Assembly (NCBI GenBank): GCA_021776215.1
Contig: JAJFGI010000015.1
Span: 1-45,883, forward strand
Source: Kiloniellaceae bacterium
GTDB taxonomy: Bacteria; Pseudomonadota; Alphaproteobacteria; Kiloniellales; J153
Length of the DNA: 45,883 bases
Direction: 5' to 3'
The position numbers and the translations under genes were made by a program. Shown in pieces: positions 19,707 to 28,551 of the stretch. Positions within the stretch are counted from its first letter, which is position 1. Every line of letters starts with the position of its first letter. Below the pieces are notes generated by a model that searched no databases, was not told where the DNA came from, and saw only the letters and a list, made by a program, of their open reading frames with translations.

Positions 19707-20288
19707 ATGCAATTGATTGCTCGGCACGCCGTAGTTTGTTTGGTAGTGATCGCTGGCTTCGAAGGCGCGATTGGCACCGCGAAATCCGCCGGCCGCGGTC
19801 ATCTCGTGGCCCGGGCTGCTGGCCTGGTCCCTTCACAATCCACGATTTCCGTGGGCCGGGGCGACGGGGACGAACGGTCCGCCGCCTTGGCCCAGATAAT
19901 CGCGCAATCTCTTGAGAGGCAGGGATTTCATGTTTCGGACGGCAGCGGACTGATCCTTGAGTTCCGCATCGACGACTCCGGCATTACGACGGCGCAGCCG
20001 GAGTCCAACGTTATGCTCCAAGAACAAGGCGAATTGGGCGACGGATCGGCAACCGGAGCTAGAGTGGAGGGCAGGGTCGAACCGCTAAAGGAACGGCACC
20101 AAAGGCCGGGACGTGAATTGCAAATCGAATTCTTCCTTTTCGAGCAAGGGCAGACGCCGATTTGGTCCGCGACCGCTGTTGCCCCCCGGAGCGAGCAGGA
20201 CGAGGATCGTCTGCTCGGTCGCATGGTGGAAGCGGCAATGGACGCATTCGGGAAGACGGAAGACAACTTCTTTGATCCCCTCGAATAG
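19707..20288 (+). CDS. Exported protein of unknown function
   Basis: 193-aa ORF with N-terminal hydrophobic segment; plausible coding pattern, follows acvB. Confidence 0.6.
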   Translation: MQLIARHAVVCLVVIAGFEGAIGTAKSAGRGHLVARAAGLVPSQSTISVGRGDGDERSAALAQIIAQSLERQGFHVSDGSGLILEFRIDDSGITTAQPESNVMLQEQGELGDGSATGARVEGRVEPLKERHQRPGRELQIEFFLFEQGQTPIWSATAVAPRSEQDEDRLLGRMVEAAMDAFGKTEDNFFDPLE

Positions 20289-20719
20289 CCGGCTGTCCAG
20301 CCGTCCTCGAAGTGCCTCCTGGGCGCAGTAAACGCTAGGTCATGGCCACCTTGGTTGCATACGCCGACTGCAGGGCCTTGGTAGAGCCGGGTAAGACCGG
20401 TCAGTGGCCGCGACCGCAATTTAGAACAGGCGCTGCCGGGACGGTGCCGTCTTAGTTGGAGGCGCGGTAGTAGGCGCGTTTGCTGCCTAATACCGATATT
20501 CTGAGGCAAACAATGCCAAAGGTTGAAGCCCAGGGCGAATGGACCATCCGAGCCAAGAACATTCCGAAAGTGAACTGAAGCCGTCATATGTTGCTCCATC
20601 ATCGGCCGCGCCAAGGTCTACGGGCTGCTCCGCAATCCGGCCGCCGCGCCCGGCGACCGCGACGCTCCGTATCCCATGAGCTTGGACGGCCGTGACAGGT
20701 CTCGGATTGAGGAGAAAAC

Positions 20720-21565
20720 ATGAGGCTGGAACCTGTAACAGGTGGGATCGGCGCGGACGTGTTGGAGACGGATTTCTCCGTGCCGTTCGGCGATAGGTCG
20801 GCGGAGCAGCTGCGGCGGGCGTTGGACCAGTATCTGGTGTTGTTCGTCCGCGACCAGAACATCGATCGGATGCGGCAAAAGCAAATAACGGCAATTTTCG
20901 GCCCGCTGTCGCGCTTGCCATACGTCGAACCCCTGGACGATGACCCGGACGTGGTCGCCGTGTTGAAGGAGGCGGACGAGGTCAAAGTCGGTGTCTTCGG
21001 TGGCGATTGGCACTCCGACTTCTCCTTCCTGGAATGTCCGCCGGGAGGATCGGTACTGCATGCGGTGGAGGTTCCGCCCGTTGGCGGCGACACTTTGTGG
21101 GCCAACCAGATTCTGGCCTACGAGGCGCTTCCGGAAGATCTCAAGACCTTCGTGAACCCGCGCCGGGCGGTGCATCTCGGCGCGCCCTATGGGGTGAATT
21201 ACGCCCCGCCGGAGAAGACTCGAAGCGGCCGCTCGATACGCATGACCCGCGGCGATCCAACGGCGGATATCGAGCGGCTGCACCCGGTGGTGCGTACCCA
21301 TCCGCGCTCCGCTCGCAAGGCTTTGTTCCTAAACCCGATATACACGACCCGTTTCGAGGATATGAGTGTCGAGGACAGCGCCCCAATCCTCGCGCGGCTC
21401 TATGCCCACATGACCCGTCCTGAGCTCTGCTGCAGACACCGCTGGCGCGTCGGCGATCTGGTGGTTTGGGACAACCGAACCACCCTGCACTTCGCGGTCA
21501 ACGACTACGACGGATTCCGTCGCCTGCTGTACCGCACCACCTTCGCGGGTGAATCGCCTGTGTGA
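20720..21565 (+). CDS. TauD/TfdA-family Fe(II)/2-oxoglutarate-dependent dioxygenase
   Basis: WHSDFSF (HxD) and TTLHFAVNDY distal His, R in YDGFRRLLYRTT; GGDTLWAN motif. Confidence 0.92.
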   Translation: MRLEPVTGGIGADVLETDFSVPFGDRSAEQLRRALDQYLVLFVRDQNIDRMRQKQITAIFGPLSRLPYVEPLDDDPDVVAVLKEADEVKVGVFGGDWHSDFSFLECPPGGSVLHAVEVPPVGGDTLWANQILAYEALPEDLKTFVNPRRAVHLGAPYGVNYAPPEKTRSGRSIRMTRGDPTADIERLHPVVRTHPRSARKALFLNPIYTTRFEDMSVEDSAPILARLYAHMTRPELCCRHRWRVGDLVVWDNRTTLHFAVNDYDGFRRLLYRTTFAGESPV

Positions 21566-21754
21566 CCGGTGCCTGCGTGCTGATCCATTCCCATGAATGC
21601 CGATTTGCAGCGGCGTCTGAGGCCGGTATTGCGCGACGCCCTGCGGCCCAAGCGTCCGGGAAAACAGCGGATTTCACCGCAGGCCATCGATCTTGGGTGC
21701 CGCGCTGCGGGCCAATCATCGGCTTGCGTTGGCGAATTCGCTGCGATAAGGTAT

Positions 21755-21780
21755 GGTCATACTATTGTTAGTACGATAAG
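21755..21780 (+). promoter_or_regulatory. Putative operator copy 1: GGTCATACTATTGTTAGTACGATAAG
   Basis: Contains an inverted repeat TCATACTA-TTGT-TAGTACGA; matches 20/26 of the element at 44458-44483; ends 69 nt before the ATG at 21850. Confidence 0.6.
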
Positions 21781-21849
21781 TTTTGTGGTGGCGTGTAGCA
21801 ACCGGGCCCGGGCGATGAAGTTCGTGGCCACAAGTGGGGAGGAACCAAA

Positions 21850-23001
21850 ATGAAACGATGGATCAAATCCGCCGTGGTGATGGCGGCGGTGGCTGTTGCC
21901 GGCAGCGGTGCGGGGGCAGCGGAAACGATCAAGATCGGGGTTAACGAGCCCCTGACCGGCGCGGTCGCCGCGTCCGGCAATTACGTCACGGACGGGGCGC
22001 GGATCGCCGCCGACGAAATCAATGCCTCGGGCGGCGTCCTCGGCCAGCAGGTCGAGCTGATCATCGAAGACAACAAGTCGAATCCGAAGGAAGCCGTCTC
22101 CGCGGCGGAGAAGCTGATCGTGCGGGACAAGGTGCCCGTCATGATGGGCGCCTGGAGTTCGACCTATACCCTGGCGGTCATGCCGAAGCTGATGGAATAC
22201 GGCGTGCCGATGGTGGTGGAGACATCCTCCTCGGGCAAGATCACGACCTCGGGGAATCCTTGGATCTTCCGCATCAGCCCGACCTCCGAGATGGAAGCGA
22301 AGGCTTTCGGCGAGAAGGCCGGCGAGCTGGGGATCAAGAAGGCGAATTTCCTGGTCGTGAATAACGATTGGGGCCGCGGCGCCGGTGACGAGTTTGCCAC
22401 CGTACTCAAGGAAAAGGGCATCGACGTCGGGGTTACCGAGACGATGGATGCCAAGGCGACCGATCTGTCGGCACAGCTCGCATCGATCAAGGCGGCCGGT
22501 GGCGATACCCTATTCGTGACAACCGGCGTTGAGCAACTGACTCTGGTGCTTAAGCAGGCGAAGGAACAACAGCTCGACGCGCGGGTCATCACGACGGGCG
22601 GGTCGTCCTCGCCGGATCAGCTGATCGAGCAGGCCGGTGATGCGGCGGAGGGCAGCCAGCACATCCTGTTCTTCTCCCCGTGGTTCCCGGAGACCGCGCC
22701 AAACCCCGAGGTGGCGACCAAGTTCGTCGACGAGTGGAACAAGCGGGGTTACAACTTCGCTGGACTCACCGAGGGATTCCGCGGCTATGACGGCATCATG
22801 ACCATCAAAGCCGGCATCGAGGCGGCCGGCAAGGCGGAACCCAAGGCGATTCAGAAAGCCCTTTGGGGTGTCAAGGTCGCCGGGGTCAACGGCAATATTT
22901 CCTTCATCAAGCAGGGGCCAGAGGGCCAGGAGAGCGCCCAGAATGTGCCGAACGTCTATTTGGTGAAGATCGAAGGCGGCAAGGTTCAGCCCGTTAAGTG
23001 A
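21850..23001 (+). CDS. ABC transporter substrate-binding protein (branched-chain amino acid/amide type)
   Basis: Signal peptide; IKIGVNEPLTGAVAASGNYVTDGARIAADEINASGGVLGQQVELIIEDNKSNP. Confidence 0.94.
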   Translation: MKRWIKSAVVMAAVAVAGSGAGAAETIKIGVNEPLTGAVAASGNYVTDGARIAADEINASGGVLGQQVELIIEDNKSNPKEAVSAAEKLIVRDKVPVMMGAWSSTYTLAVMPKLMEYGVPMVVETSSSGKITTSGNPWIFRISPTSEMEAKAFGEKAGELGIKKANFLVVNNDWGRGAGDEFATVLKEKGIDVGVTETMDAKATDLSAQLASIKAAGGDTLFVTTGVEQLTLVLKQAKEQQLDARVITTGGSSSPDQLIEQAGDAAEGSQHILFFSPWFPETAPNPEVATKFVDEWNKRGYNFAGLTEGFRGYDGIMTIKAGIEAAGKAEPKAIQKALWGVKVAGVNGNISFIKQGPEGQESAQNVPNVYLVKIEGGKVQPVK

Positions 23002-23155
23002 CCGTTCTCAGGACGGTTCAACCGTGACCTGGCGCCGCGGACGGCGGCGCGCGTTGAGATTGAGAGCCGCTGGCTCGTAATATCCCTGGGTTAGATACCC
23101 TTGGGGAGGGCCGGCGGCTTCTTTGTCTATTGGGCCGCGATCGGGGTGTGGATCC

Positions 23156-24028
23156 TTGGAACAGTTTCTCCAGCACGTAATCAACGCGCAGATCCTGGGC
23201 GGCACCTATGCGCTGCTCGGCGTCGGCTTGACGTTGATCTTCGGCATCATGCGCGTCGTCAATTTTACCCATGGCGAGCTCTATACGTTCGGCGCCTACA
23301 TGCTTTTCATGCTTGTTATGCCACTGGGGATGAATTTCTTCGTCGGCCTTGTCCTGGCCATTGTTCTCGGTGTGATCCTCGGCGCGTTGATCGAGATCAC
23401 GCTGTTGCGGCCGATCCGCGGCGCCGACATCGATACCACGATGCTGGTAATGATCGGCGCCTGGATCGCCATGCAGAACCTGGAGCAGCTGACTTGGAGC
23501 GGAGTAGCCAAATCCGTGTCGGCGCCGTTTCCATCGGACCCTCTGGTCATCGGCTCGGTTTCCGTGGGCTGGGACAGGGTCTTTGTCTTTGGCACAGCCA
23601 TATTCCTGATCGTTGGCGCGCATCTGCTGATTCACCGCACGCAGCTCGGCAAGGCCATGCGGGCGACGTTCCAGGATCGCGAGACGGCGGCGCTCATGGG
23701 CGTCAAGATCAACCGGATCTACACCGCGACCTTCGCGCTGGGATCCGGATTGGCCGCCGCCGCCGGTGCCCTGTTGGCGCCGGTCTTCGTGGTCTATCCG
23801 ACGATGGGCGACATGGCCGCGCTCAAGTCGTTCGCCATCGTCATCCTGGGCGGGCTCGGGAATTTCTGGGGTGCGGCGCTGGGCGGCTTCATCCTGGCTT
23901 TCGTTGAGGAATTCGGCGCCGGCTACCTGTCCTCCGGCTATCGCGACGCGATGGGCTTCGTGCTGATTATCATTATCCTGATTTTCCGGCCGACCGGCAT
24001 ATTTGCCCAGAAGGAGCGAATCGGATGA
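23156..24028 (+). CDS. Branched-chain amino acid-type ABC transporter permease (LivH-like)
   Basis: LGGTYALLGVGLTLIFGIMRVVNFTHGELY; probable TTG start. Confidence 0.93.
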   Translation: MEQFLQHVINAQILGGTYALLGVGLTLIFGIMRVVNFTHGELYTFGAYMLFMLVMPLGMNFFVGLVLAIVLGVILGALIEITLLRPIRGADIDTTMLVMIGAWIAMQNLEQLTWSGVAKSVSAPFPSDPLVIGSVSVGWDRVFVFGTAIFLIVGAHLLIHRTQLGKAMRATFQDRETAALMGVKINRIYTATFALGSGLAAAAGALLAPVFVVYPTMGDMAALKSFAIVILGGLGNFWGAALGGFILAFVEEFGAGYLSSGYRDAMGFVLIIIILIFRPTGIFAQKERIG

Positions 24029-25053
24029 GCCGCTTCGCCCCCTGGGCGGTCGCTCTGTTTTTCGCCTCGGTACCGCTGTGGATCGGCGATCAGTATTTCC
24101 TGCACATTCTGATCAGCACCGGGATTTTCATCATTGCGGCGATGAGTCTAAACCTGCTGCTCGGCTATACCGGCCAGCTTTCACTCGGTCATGTCGCCTT
24201 CTTCGGCATCGGCGCCTACACCAGCGCGCTGGTCTCACTCGGCTTCGACGTCAACCTCCTGGGCTGGACGGTGACGCTGGCGCCCAAGCCCGTGTGGGTC
24301 GGGCTCCTCTGCGGCATCGTACTGGCCGGACTCGCCGGCTGGTTCATCGGTAAGGTCTCGTTCAAGGTGCGCGGCGCCTATTTCGTGATCGTGACCATCA
24401 GCTTCGCCGAGGTTGTGCGCCTCGTTGCCCTCAACTGGATCGACCTGACTGAAGGGCCGATGGCCCTGAACAACATTCCACCGTTGACGCTTTGGCTTCC
24501 CTGGCTCGGTGAGACGACCTTCTGGCGTAAGACGCCGAACTACTATCTGATTCTGGTGGTCGGCCTGGTCGCCTTCGAGGTTATCCGTCGCCTCGTGCAG
24601 TCGCGCCTGGGGCGGTCGCTGATCGCTTTGCGTGAAAACGAGCCTCTGGCCATGTCCGTCGGCATCGACGTGACCCGCGCGCTGGTCGTCGCCACGGTCA
24701 TCTCCGCCGCCATCGCCGGCGCCGCCGGCGGCCTTTATGCGCATTACATCCGCATCGTCGACCCCGACGTGTTCCTGTTCATCTACACGGTAACCATGGT
24801 CATCATGGTGGTCGTCGGCGGCAAGGGGACCCTTTGGGGGCCCGTGGTCGGTGGCTTGCTGTTCGGTATTCTGCCGGACTTCCTGCGCGACATGGCGGCG
24901 CCCGAGGTGCAATGGGTCATCTATGGCGCCGTGATGATCGTGATCGTCTTCTTCCTGCCGCAGGGTATCGTGCCGGCGGTCAACGCGTGGCTGCGCGGTC
25001 GCGGCGCGTCGTCGCGCGACGCGGCCGCGACGCCCGGTGAGGACCGGGCATGA
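24025..25053 (+). CDS. Branched-chain amino acid-type ABC transporter permease (LivM-like)
   Basis: MSLNLLLGYTGQLSLGHVAFFGIGAY; 4-nt overlap with the upstream gene. Confidence 0.94.
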   Translation: MSRFAPWAVALFFASVPLWIGDQYFLHILISTGIFIIAAMSLNLLLGYTGQLSLGHVAFFGIGAYTSALVSLGFDVNLLGWTVTLAPKPVWVGLLCGIVLAGLAGWFIGKVSFKVRGAYFVIVTISFAEVVRLVALNWIDLTEGPMALNNIPPLTLWLPWLGETTFWRKTPNYYLILVVGLVAFEVIRRLVQSRLGRSLIALRENEPLAMSVGIDVTRALVVATVISAAIAGAAGGLYAHYIRIVDPDVFLFIYTVTMVIMVVVGGKGTLWGPVVGGLLFGILPDFLRDMAAPEVQWVIYGAVMIVIVFFLPQGIVPAVNAWLRGRGASSRDAAATPGEDRA

Positions 25054-25838
25054 GCGCCGCCTCCCCGGAGCCGCTGCTCGAGATCGAGGGCATCTCCGTG
25101 CGCTTCGGCGGGCTGATCGCGATCGCCGACCTCACGTTCGATGTCGGCGAAGGCGAGATCGTGAGCTTGATCGGGCCCAACGGGGCCGGCAAGACGACGG
25201 CATTCAACGCGATCACCGGCTACCTGCAGCCGACCTCGGGCGAGGTACGTTATCGCAACCGCCGGCTGACCGGGATGAAGCCCAACCAGGTTGCCGGCAT
25301 CGGCGTCGTGCGCACCTTTCAGAAGACCAGCCTGTTCGCGGGCAACACGGTCTTCGAGAACGTCCTGATCGGATTGCACAAAGCGGGCAAGCAGACACTG
25401 GCGGGGATCCTTCTCCGCCTCCCCGGCATGCGTGAGGAGGAGCGCCGACTGCGGGCGCAAGCGCAGGAGGTGCTGGAATTCATCGGCCTGGCGCACCGGG
25501 CGGAAGAACTCGCCTCGGCACTTCCCTACGGCGAGCAGCGGCTGTTGGAGATCGCGGTCGGCTTGGCGGCGCGACCCGAAATGCTGCTCCTCGACGAGCC
25601 AGCGTCCGGCATGAACCCGGCCGAGACGGTCGCCTTCATGAAGATGGTCCAGCAGATTCGGGGTCGGGGCATTACCATCCTTCTGGTCGAACATGACATG
25701 CGCATGGTCATGGGGATCTCGGATCGCGTGGTCGTGCTGAATCAAGGGGTGGTGATCGCGGAGGGCCCGCCGGCGGCGATCCAGCGCGATCCTGAGGTGA
25801 TCCGTGCCTATCTCGGCAGTGGAGCGGCCCGTGCTTGA
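25050..25838 (+). CDS. ABC transporter ATP-binding protein (LivG-like)
   Basis: Walker A GPNGAGKTT, LLLDEPASGMNP, C-terminal LivG extension. Confidence 0.95.
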   Translation: MSAASPEPLLEIEGISVRFGGLIAIADLTFDVGEGEIVSLIGPNGAGKTTAFNAITGYLQPTSGEVRYRNRRLTGMKPNQVAGIGVVRTFQKTSLFAGNTVFENVLIGLHKAGKQTLAGILLRLPGMREEERRLRAQAQEVLEFIGLAHRAEELASALPYGEQRLLEIAVGLAARPEMLLLDEPASGMNPAETVAFMKMVQQIRGRGITILLVEHDMRMVMGISDRVVVLNQGVVIAEGPPAAIQRDPEVIRAYLGSGAARA

Positions 25839-26535
25839 GATCCACGATGTCGAATGCAAATACGGCGGAGTCAGTGCGGTGCGCGGCCTGTCCATCGAGG
25901 TCAAGGCGGGCGAGCTGGTCTCGCTGATCGGCACGAACGGGGCCGGCAAGACCACGACCCTCAAATGCATCTCGGGGTTGGTGCGCGCGGTCCACGGGCG
26001 AATCATTTTCAACGGCAAGGACATCACCAAGGCGGCGCCTGGCGACATCCTGGCCGAGGGCATCGCCCATTGCCCGGAAGGCCGGCGCGTCTTTCCGTAC
26101 ATGACGGTTGAGGAGAACCTGCAGATGGGCTCCTATCTGCGCACTGACAAGGAGCGAGTACAGAGCGATCTCGAGCGCCTCTTCGACCGCTTTCCGATCC
26201 TCAAGGAGCGCCGGCGCCAGGCCGCCGGTACGCTCTCGGGTGGCGAGCAGCAGATGCTGGCGATCAGCCGCGCCCTGATGTCCCGCCCCAAGCTGGTAAT
26301 GTTCGACGAGCCGTCCCTGGGGCTGGCCCCCAACATCATCGAGCGCACCTTCGAGATCATCCAGGAGATCCGCGAGGAGGGTATGACCGTCCTCATGGTC
26401 GAGCAGAACGCCTATGCGGCGCTCGCGCTCTGCGATCGGGCCTATGTGCTGGAATCCGGCGAGGTGGTGCTGCAAGGCAGCGGCACGAAGCTGCTGGAAG
26501 ACCCGACCGTCCGCGAGGCCTATCTCGGCGGCTGA
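25831..26535 (+). CDS. ABC transporter ATP-binding protein (LivF-like)
   Basis: Walker A GTNGAGKTT, LSGGEQQMLAISRALMSRPKL, FDEPSLGLAP; likely GTG start near 25831 (ORF open from 25804). Confidence 0.94.
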   Translation: MLEIHDVECKYGGVSAVRGLSIEVKAGELVSLIGTNGAGKTTTLKCISGLVRAVHGRIIFNGKDITKAAPGDILAEGIAHCPEGRRVFPYMTVEENLQMGSYLRTDKERVQSDLERLFDRFPILKERRRQAAGTLSGGEQQMLAISRALMSRPKLVMFDEPSLGLAPNIIERTFEIIQEIREEGMTVLMVEQNAYAALALCDRAYVLESGEVVLQGSGTKLLEDPTVREAYLGG

Positions 26536-26548
26536 GCCGCGGAGCCCC

Positions 26549-27751
26549 TTACCGGCCCCCGACCAGGCGCCTCAGGGCCGCCTTAAGGCGCTCCCACAGC
26601 ACCGACCAGACCAGCCCGCCGGCATCGAGCGCCGCCGGCGCGCTGCCGTCCGCGGTCTGGGTATCGCCGCCGGCAAGCCGGGTCTTCAAATTTTCGGCGA
26701 AGGCTTGTGTCAGGCGGTTGGCCAGGTCGATCACGATGCCGCCGCGCCCGAAATGCGCCAGGGTGCCGGCCAGGGCATAGCCGATCTCGACCTCGACGCG
26801 CGTGCCCCCGTGCGCGTCGTCATTGACCACGTAGACAATGCGGCCGCGCGCGCGCGAGCCGCTGCGCGTATCACGCCCCTGGCCGACGATGGTGGCGCGC
26901 CGGGCGGCCGCGTCGCGCGTGATCCGGCCCTGACCGGCGAAGGCGGCGGTGATCGGGCCCAACTTGACGCGGATCTCGCCTTCCAGCCGATCCCCGCTGA
27001 CCTTGGTGATGGCGGCGCCGGGCATGCAGCGGGCGACCTGCGGCAGATTACCGAAAAACTCCCACACCTCGGCGGGCGGATGGTCGACGACGAAGCTTTG
27101 CTCCAGCGTGATCAGACCTTCCTCGGAGATCTCCTCCAGATCGGCCGTTGGCACCGCGCGGCGGCTTTCGGCCTCCGCCGCGCGGGCGGGCGCCGACGGT
27201 TGTCGGTCTTGCCCGCTGATCTGCGCCGCCGGGCCGGGCGCCGGGCCAAGGGTCGCCTGTGACGGCGGCAGAGCGGCGAGCTCGGCCCGCTCCGCCATCA
27301 CCTGCTCGACCGCGGCGACGATTCCCATATAGCCGGTGCAACGGCACAGGTTGCCGCTCATTTCCTCGCGGATAAGCCGCGCGTCGGCCTGCTCGAAGCG
27401 GCGCACCAGATCGCGGGCGGCGATCAGCATGCCGGGCGTGCAATAGCCGCATTGCAGGCCATGCTTGGTGGTGAACGCCTCACGCAGCCGCGCCATCAGG
27501 GCATCGTCGTCGAAACCCTCGATGGTTGTTACCTCCGCCCCGTCGCACTGGACCGCATAGGTGATGCAGGAACGCGCGATCTCGCCGTTCACCGCGACGG
27601 TGCAAGCGCCGCACACGCCGTGCTCGCATCCCAGGTGGGTGCCGGTCAGCGCCAGATGCTCGCGCAGGAAATCGGCCAGATGGGTGCGCGGCTCCACCTG
27701 GGCGGTGACGGATTGTCCGTTGACGGTGAGGGTGATGTTCCTCACAGCCAC
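26549..27751 (-). CDS. Molybdenum hydroxylase [2Fe-2S] subunit fused to a C-terminal CoxG/SRPBCC domain
   Basis: CEHGVCGAC...CGYCTPGM...CRCTGY followed by linker and LEQSFVVDHPPAEVWEFFGNLPQVARCMPGAAI...; C-terminal tail LVWSVLWERLKAALRRLVGGR. Confidence 0.93.
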   Translation of the reverse strand: MAVRNITLTVNGQSVTAQVEPRTHLADFLREHLALTGTHLGCEHGVCGACTVAVNGEIARSCITYAVQCDGAEVTTIEGFDDDALMARLREAFTTKHGLQCGYCTPGMLIAARDLVRRFEQADARLIREEMSGNLCRCTGYMGIVAAVEQVMAERAELAALPPSQATLGPAPGPAAQISGQDRQPSAPARAAEAESRRAVPTADLEEISEEGLITLEQSFVVDHPPAEVWEFFGNLPQVARCMPGAAITKVSGDRLEGEIRVKLGPITAAFAGQGRITRDAAARRATIVGQGRDTRSGSRARGRIVYVVNDDAHGGTRVEVEIGYALAGTLAHFGRGGIVIDLANRLTQAFAENLKTRLAGGDTQTADGSAPAALDAGGLVWSVLWERLKAALRRLVGGR

Positions 27752-28551
27752 GCCTCCATCGCCGCCCGCTGCAAGGCGACGGCGTGCAACTGGAGTGAAT
27801 AGGGGTCGGTCAGGCCGTGTTCGCCAAGCCGGGCTTTGACGGCATCGAGGTCGCCGTCCTCTTGCAGGAAAGCAGCGGCATCTTCGATCACGATTGGTGG
27901 CGCCTCTGTCGCGCCGGCCACGGCGCGATGCACACCGCGCTCCGGATCGAACAGAACCGCCCCGATTGCTTCGGCGAACTCGCCGGTCTTGCGGCAGATC
28001 TTGTAGTAACCGAAGCGCGCCTGTTTCGACGGGCGGGGCACGCGCACGCCCTCGAGAATTTCACCCTCGCGAATGGCCGTTTCGAAGACGCCGGTCATCA
28101 ACGTCGCCACGGGCATAGTGCGGCGCCCATGCCCGTCGTACGCGATAACCTCCGCACCGAGGGCGGCCAGGCAGGAAAGCCAGTCGGCGGCGGGGTCGGC
28201 ATGCGCCAGGCTGCCACCGATGGTGCCGCGGGTCCGCACGGCCCGATAGGCGATGCCGCGCGCGACGCGCCGCAGGGCGCCGCCCGCCGGATCCGGGACA
28301 CGGCCGTCCTCGAACGCGGCGTGGGTGACACACGCGCCGAAGACAATCCCGTCGCCGGTCTCCTCGATCCGGGTCAGTTCCGGGATGCGTGTGATATCGA
28401 TCAGCAGCGTCGGCTGCACGAGACGCAGGTTGAGCATGGGGCCAAGCGTCTGCCCCCCGGCGATGAGCTTGGCCGCCGGATCGCCGTTGAGCAAGGCGAC
28501 CGCCTCGTCCAGCGTCCGCGGCACGGCATAGTCGAAGCTAGAGGGTTTCAT
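27742..28551 (-). CDS. Molybdenum hydroxylase FAD-binding subunit (CoxM-like)
   Basis: AGGQTLGPMLNLRL and TRGTIGGSLAHADPAAD FAD motifs; 10-nt overlap with the Fe-S subunit gene. Confidence 0.94.
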   Translation of the reverse strand: MKPSSFDYAVPRTLDEAVALLNGDPAAKLIAGGQTLGPMLNLRLVQPTLLIDITRIPELTRIEETGDGIVFGACVTHAAFEDGRVPDPAGGALRRVARGIAYRAVRTRGTIGGSLAHADPAADWLSCLAALGAEVIAYDGHGRRTMPVATLMTGVFETAIREGEILEGVRVPRPSKQARFGYYKICRKTGEFAEAIGAVLFDPERGVHRAVAGATEAPPIVIEDAAAFLQEDGDLDAVKARLGEHGLTDPYSLQLHAVALQRAAMEAWL

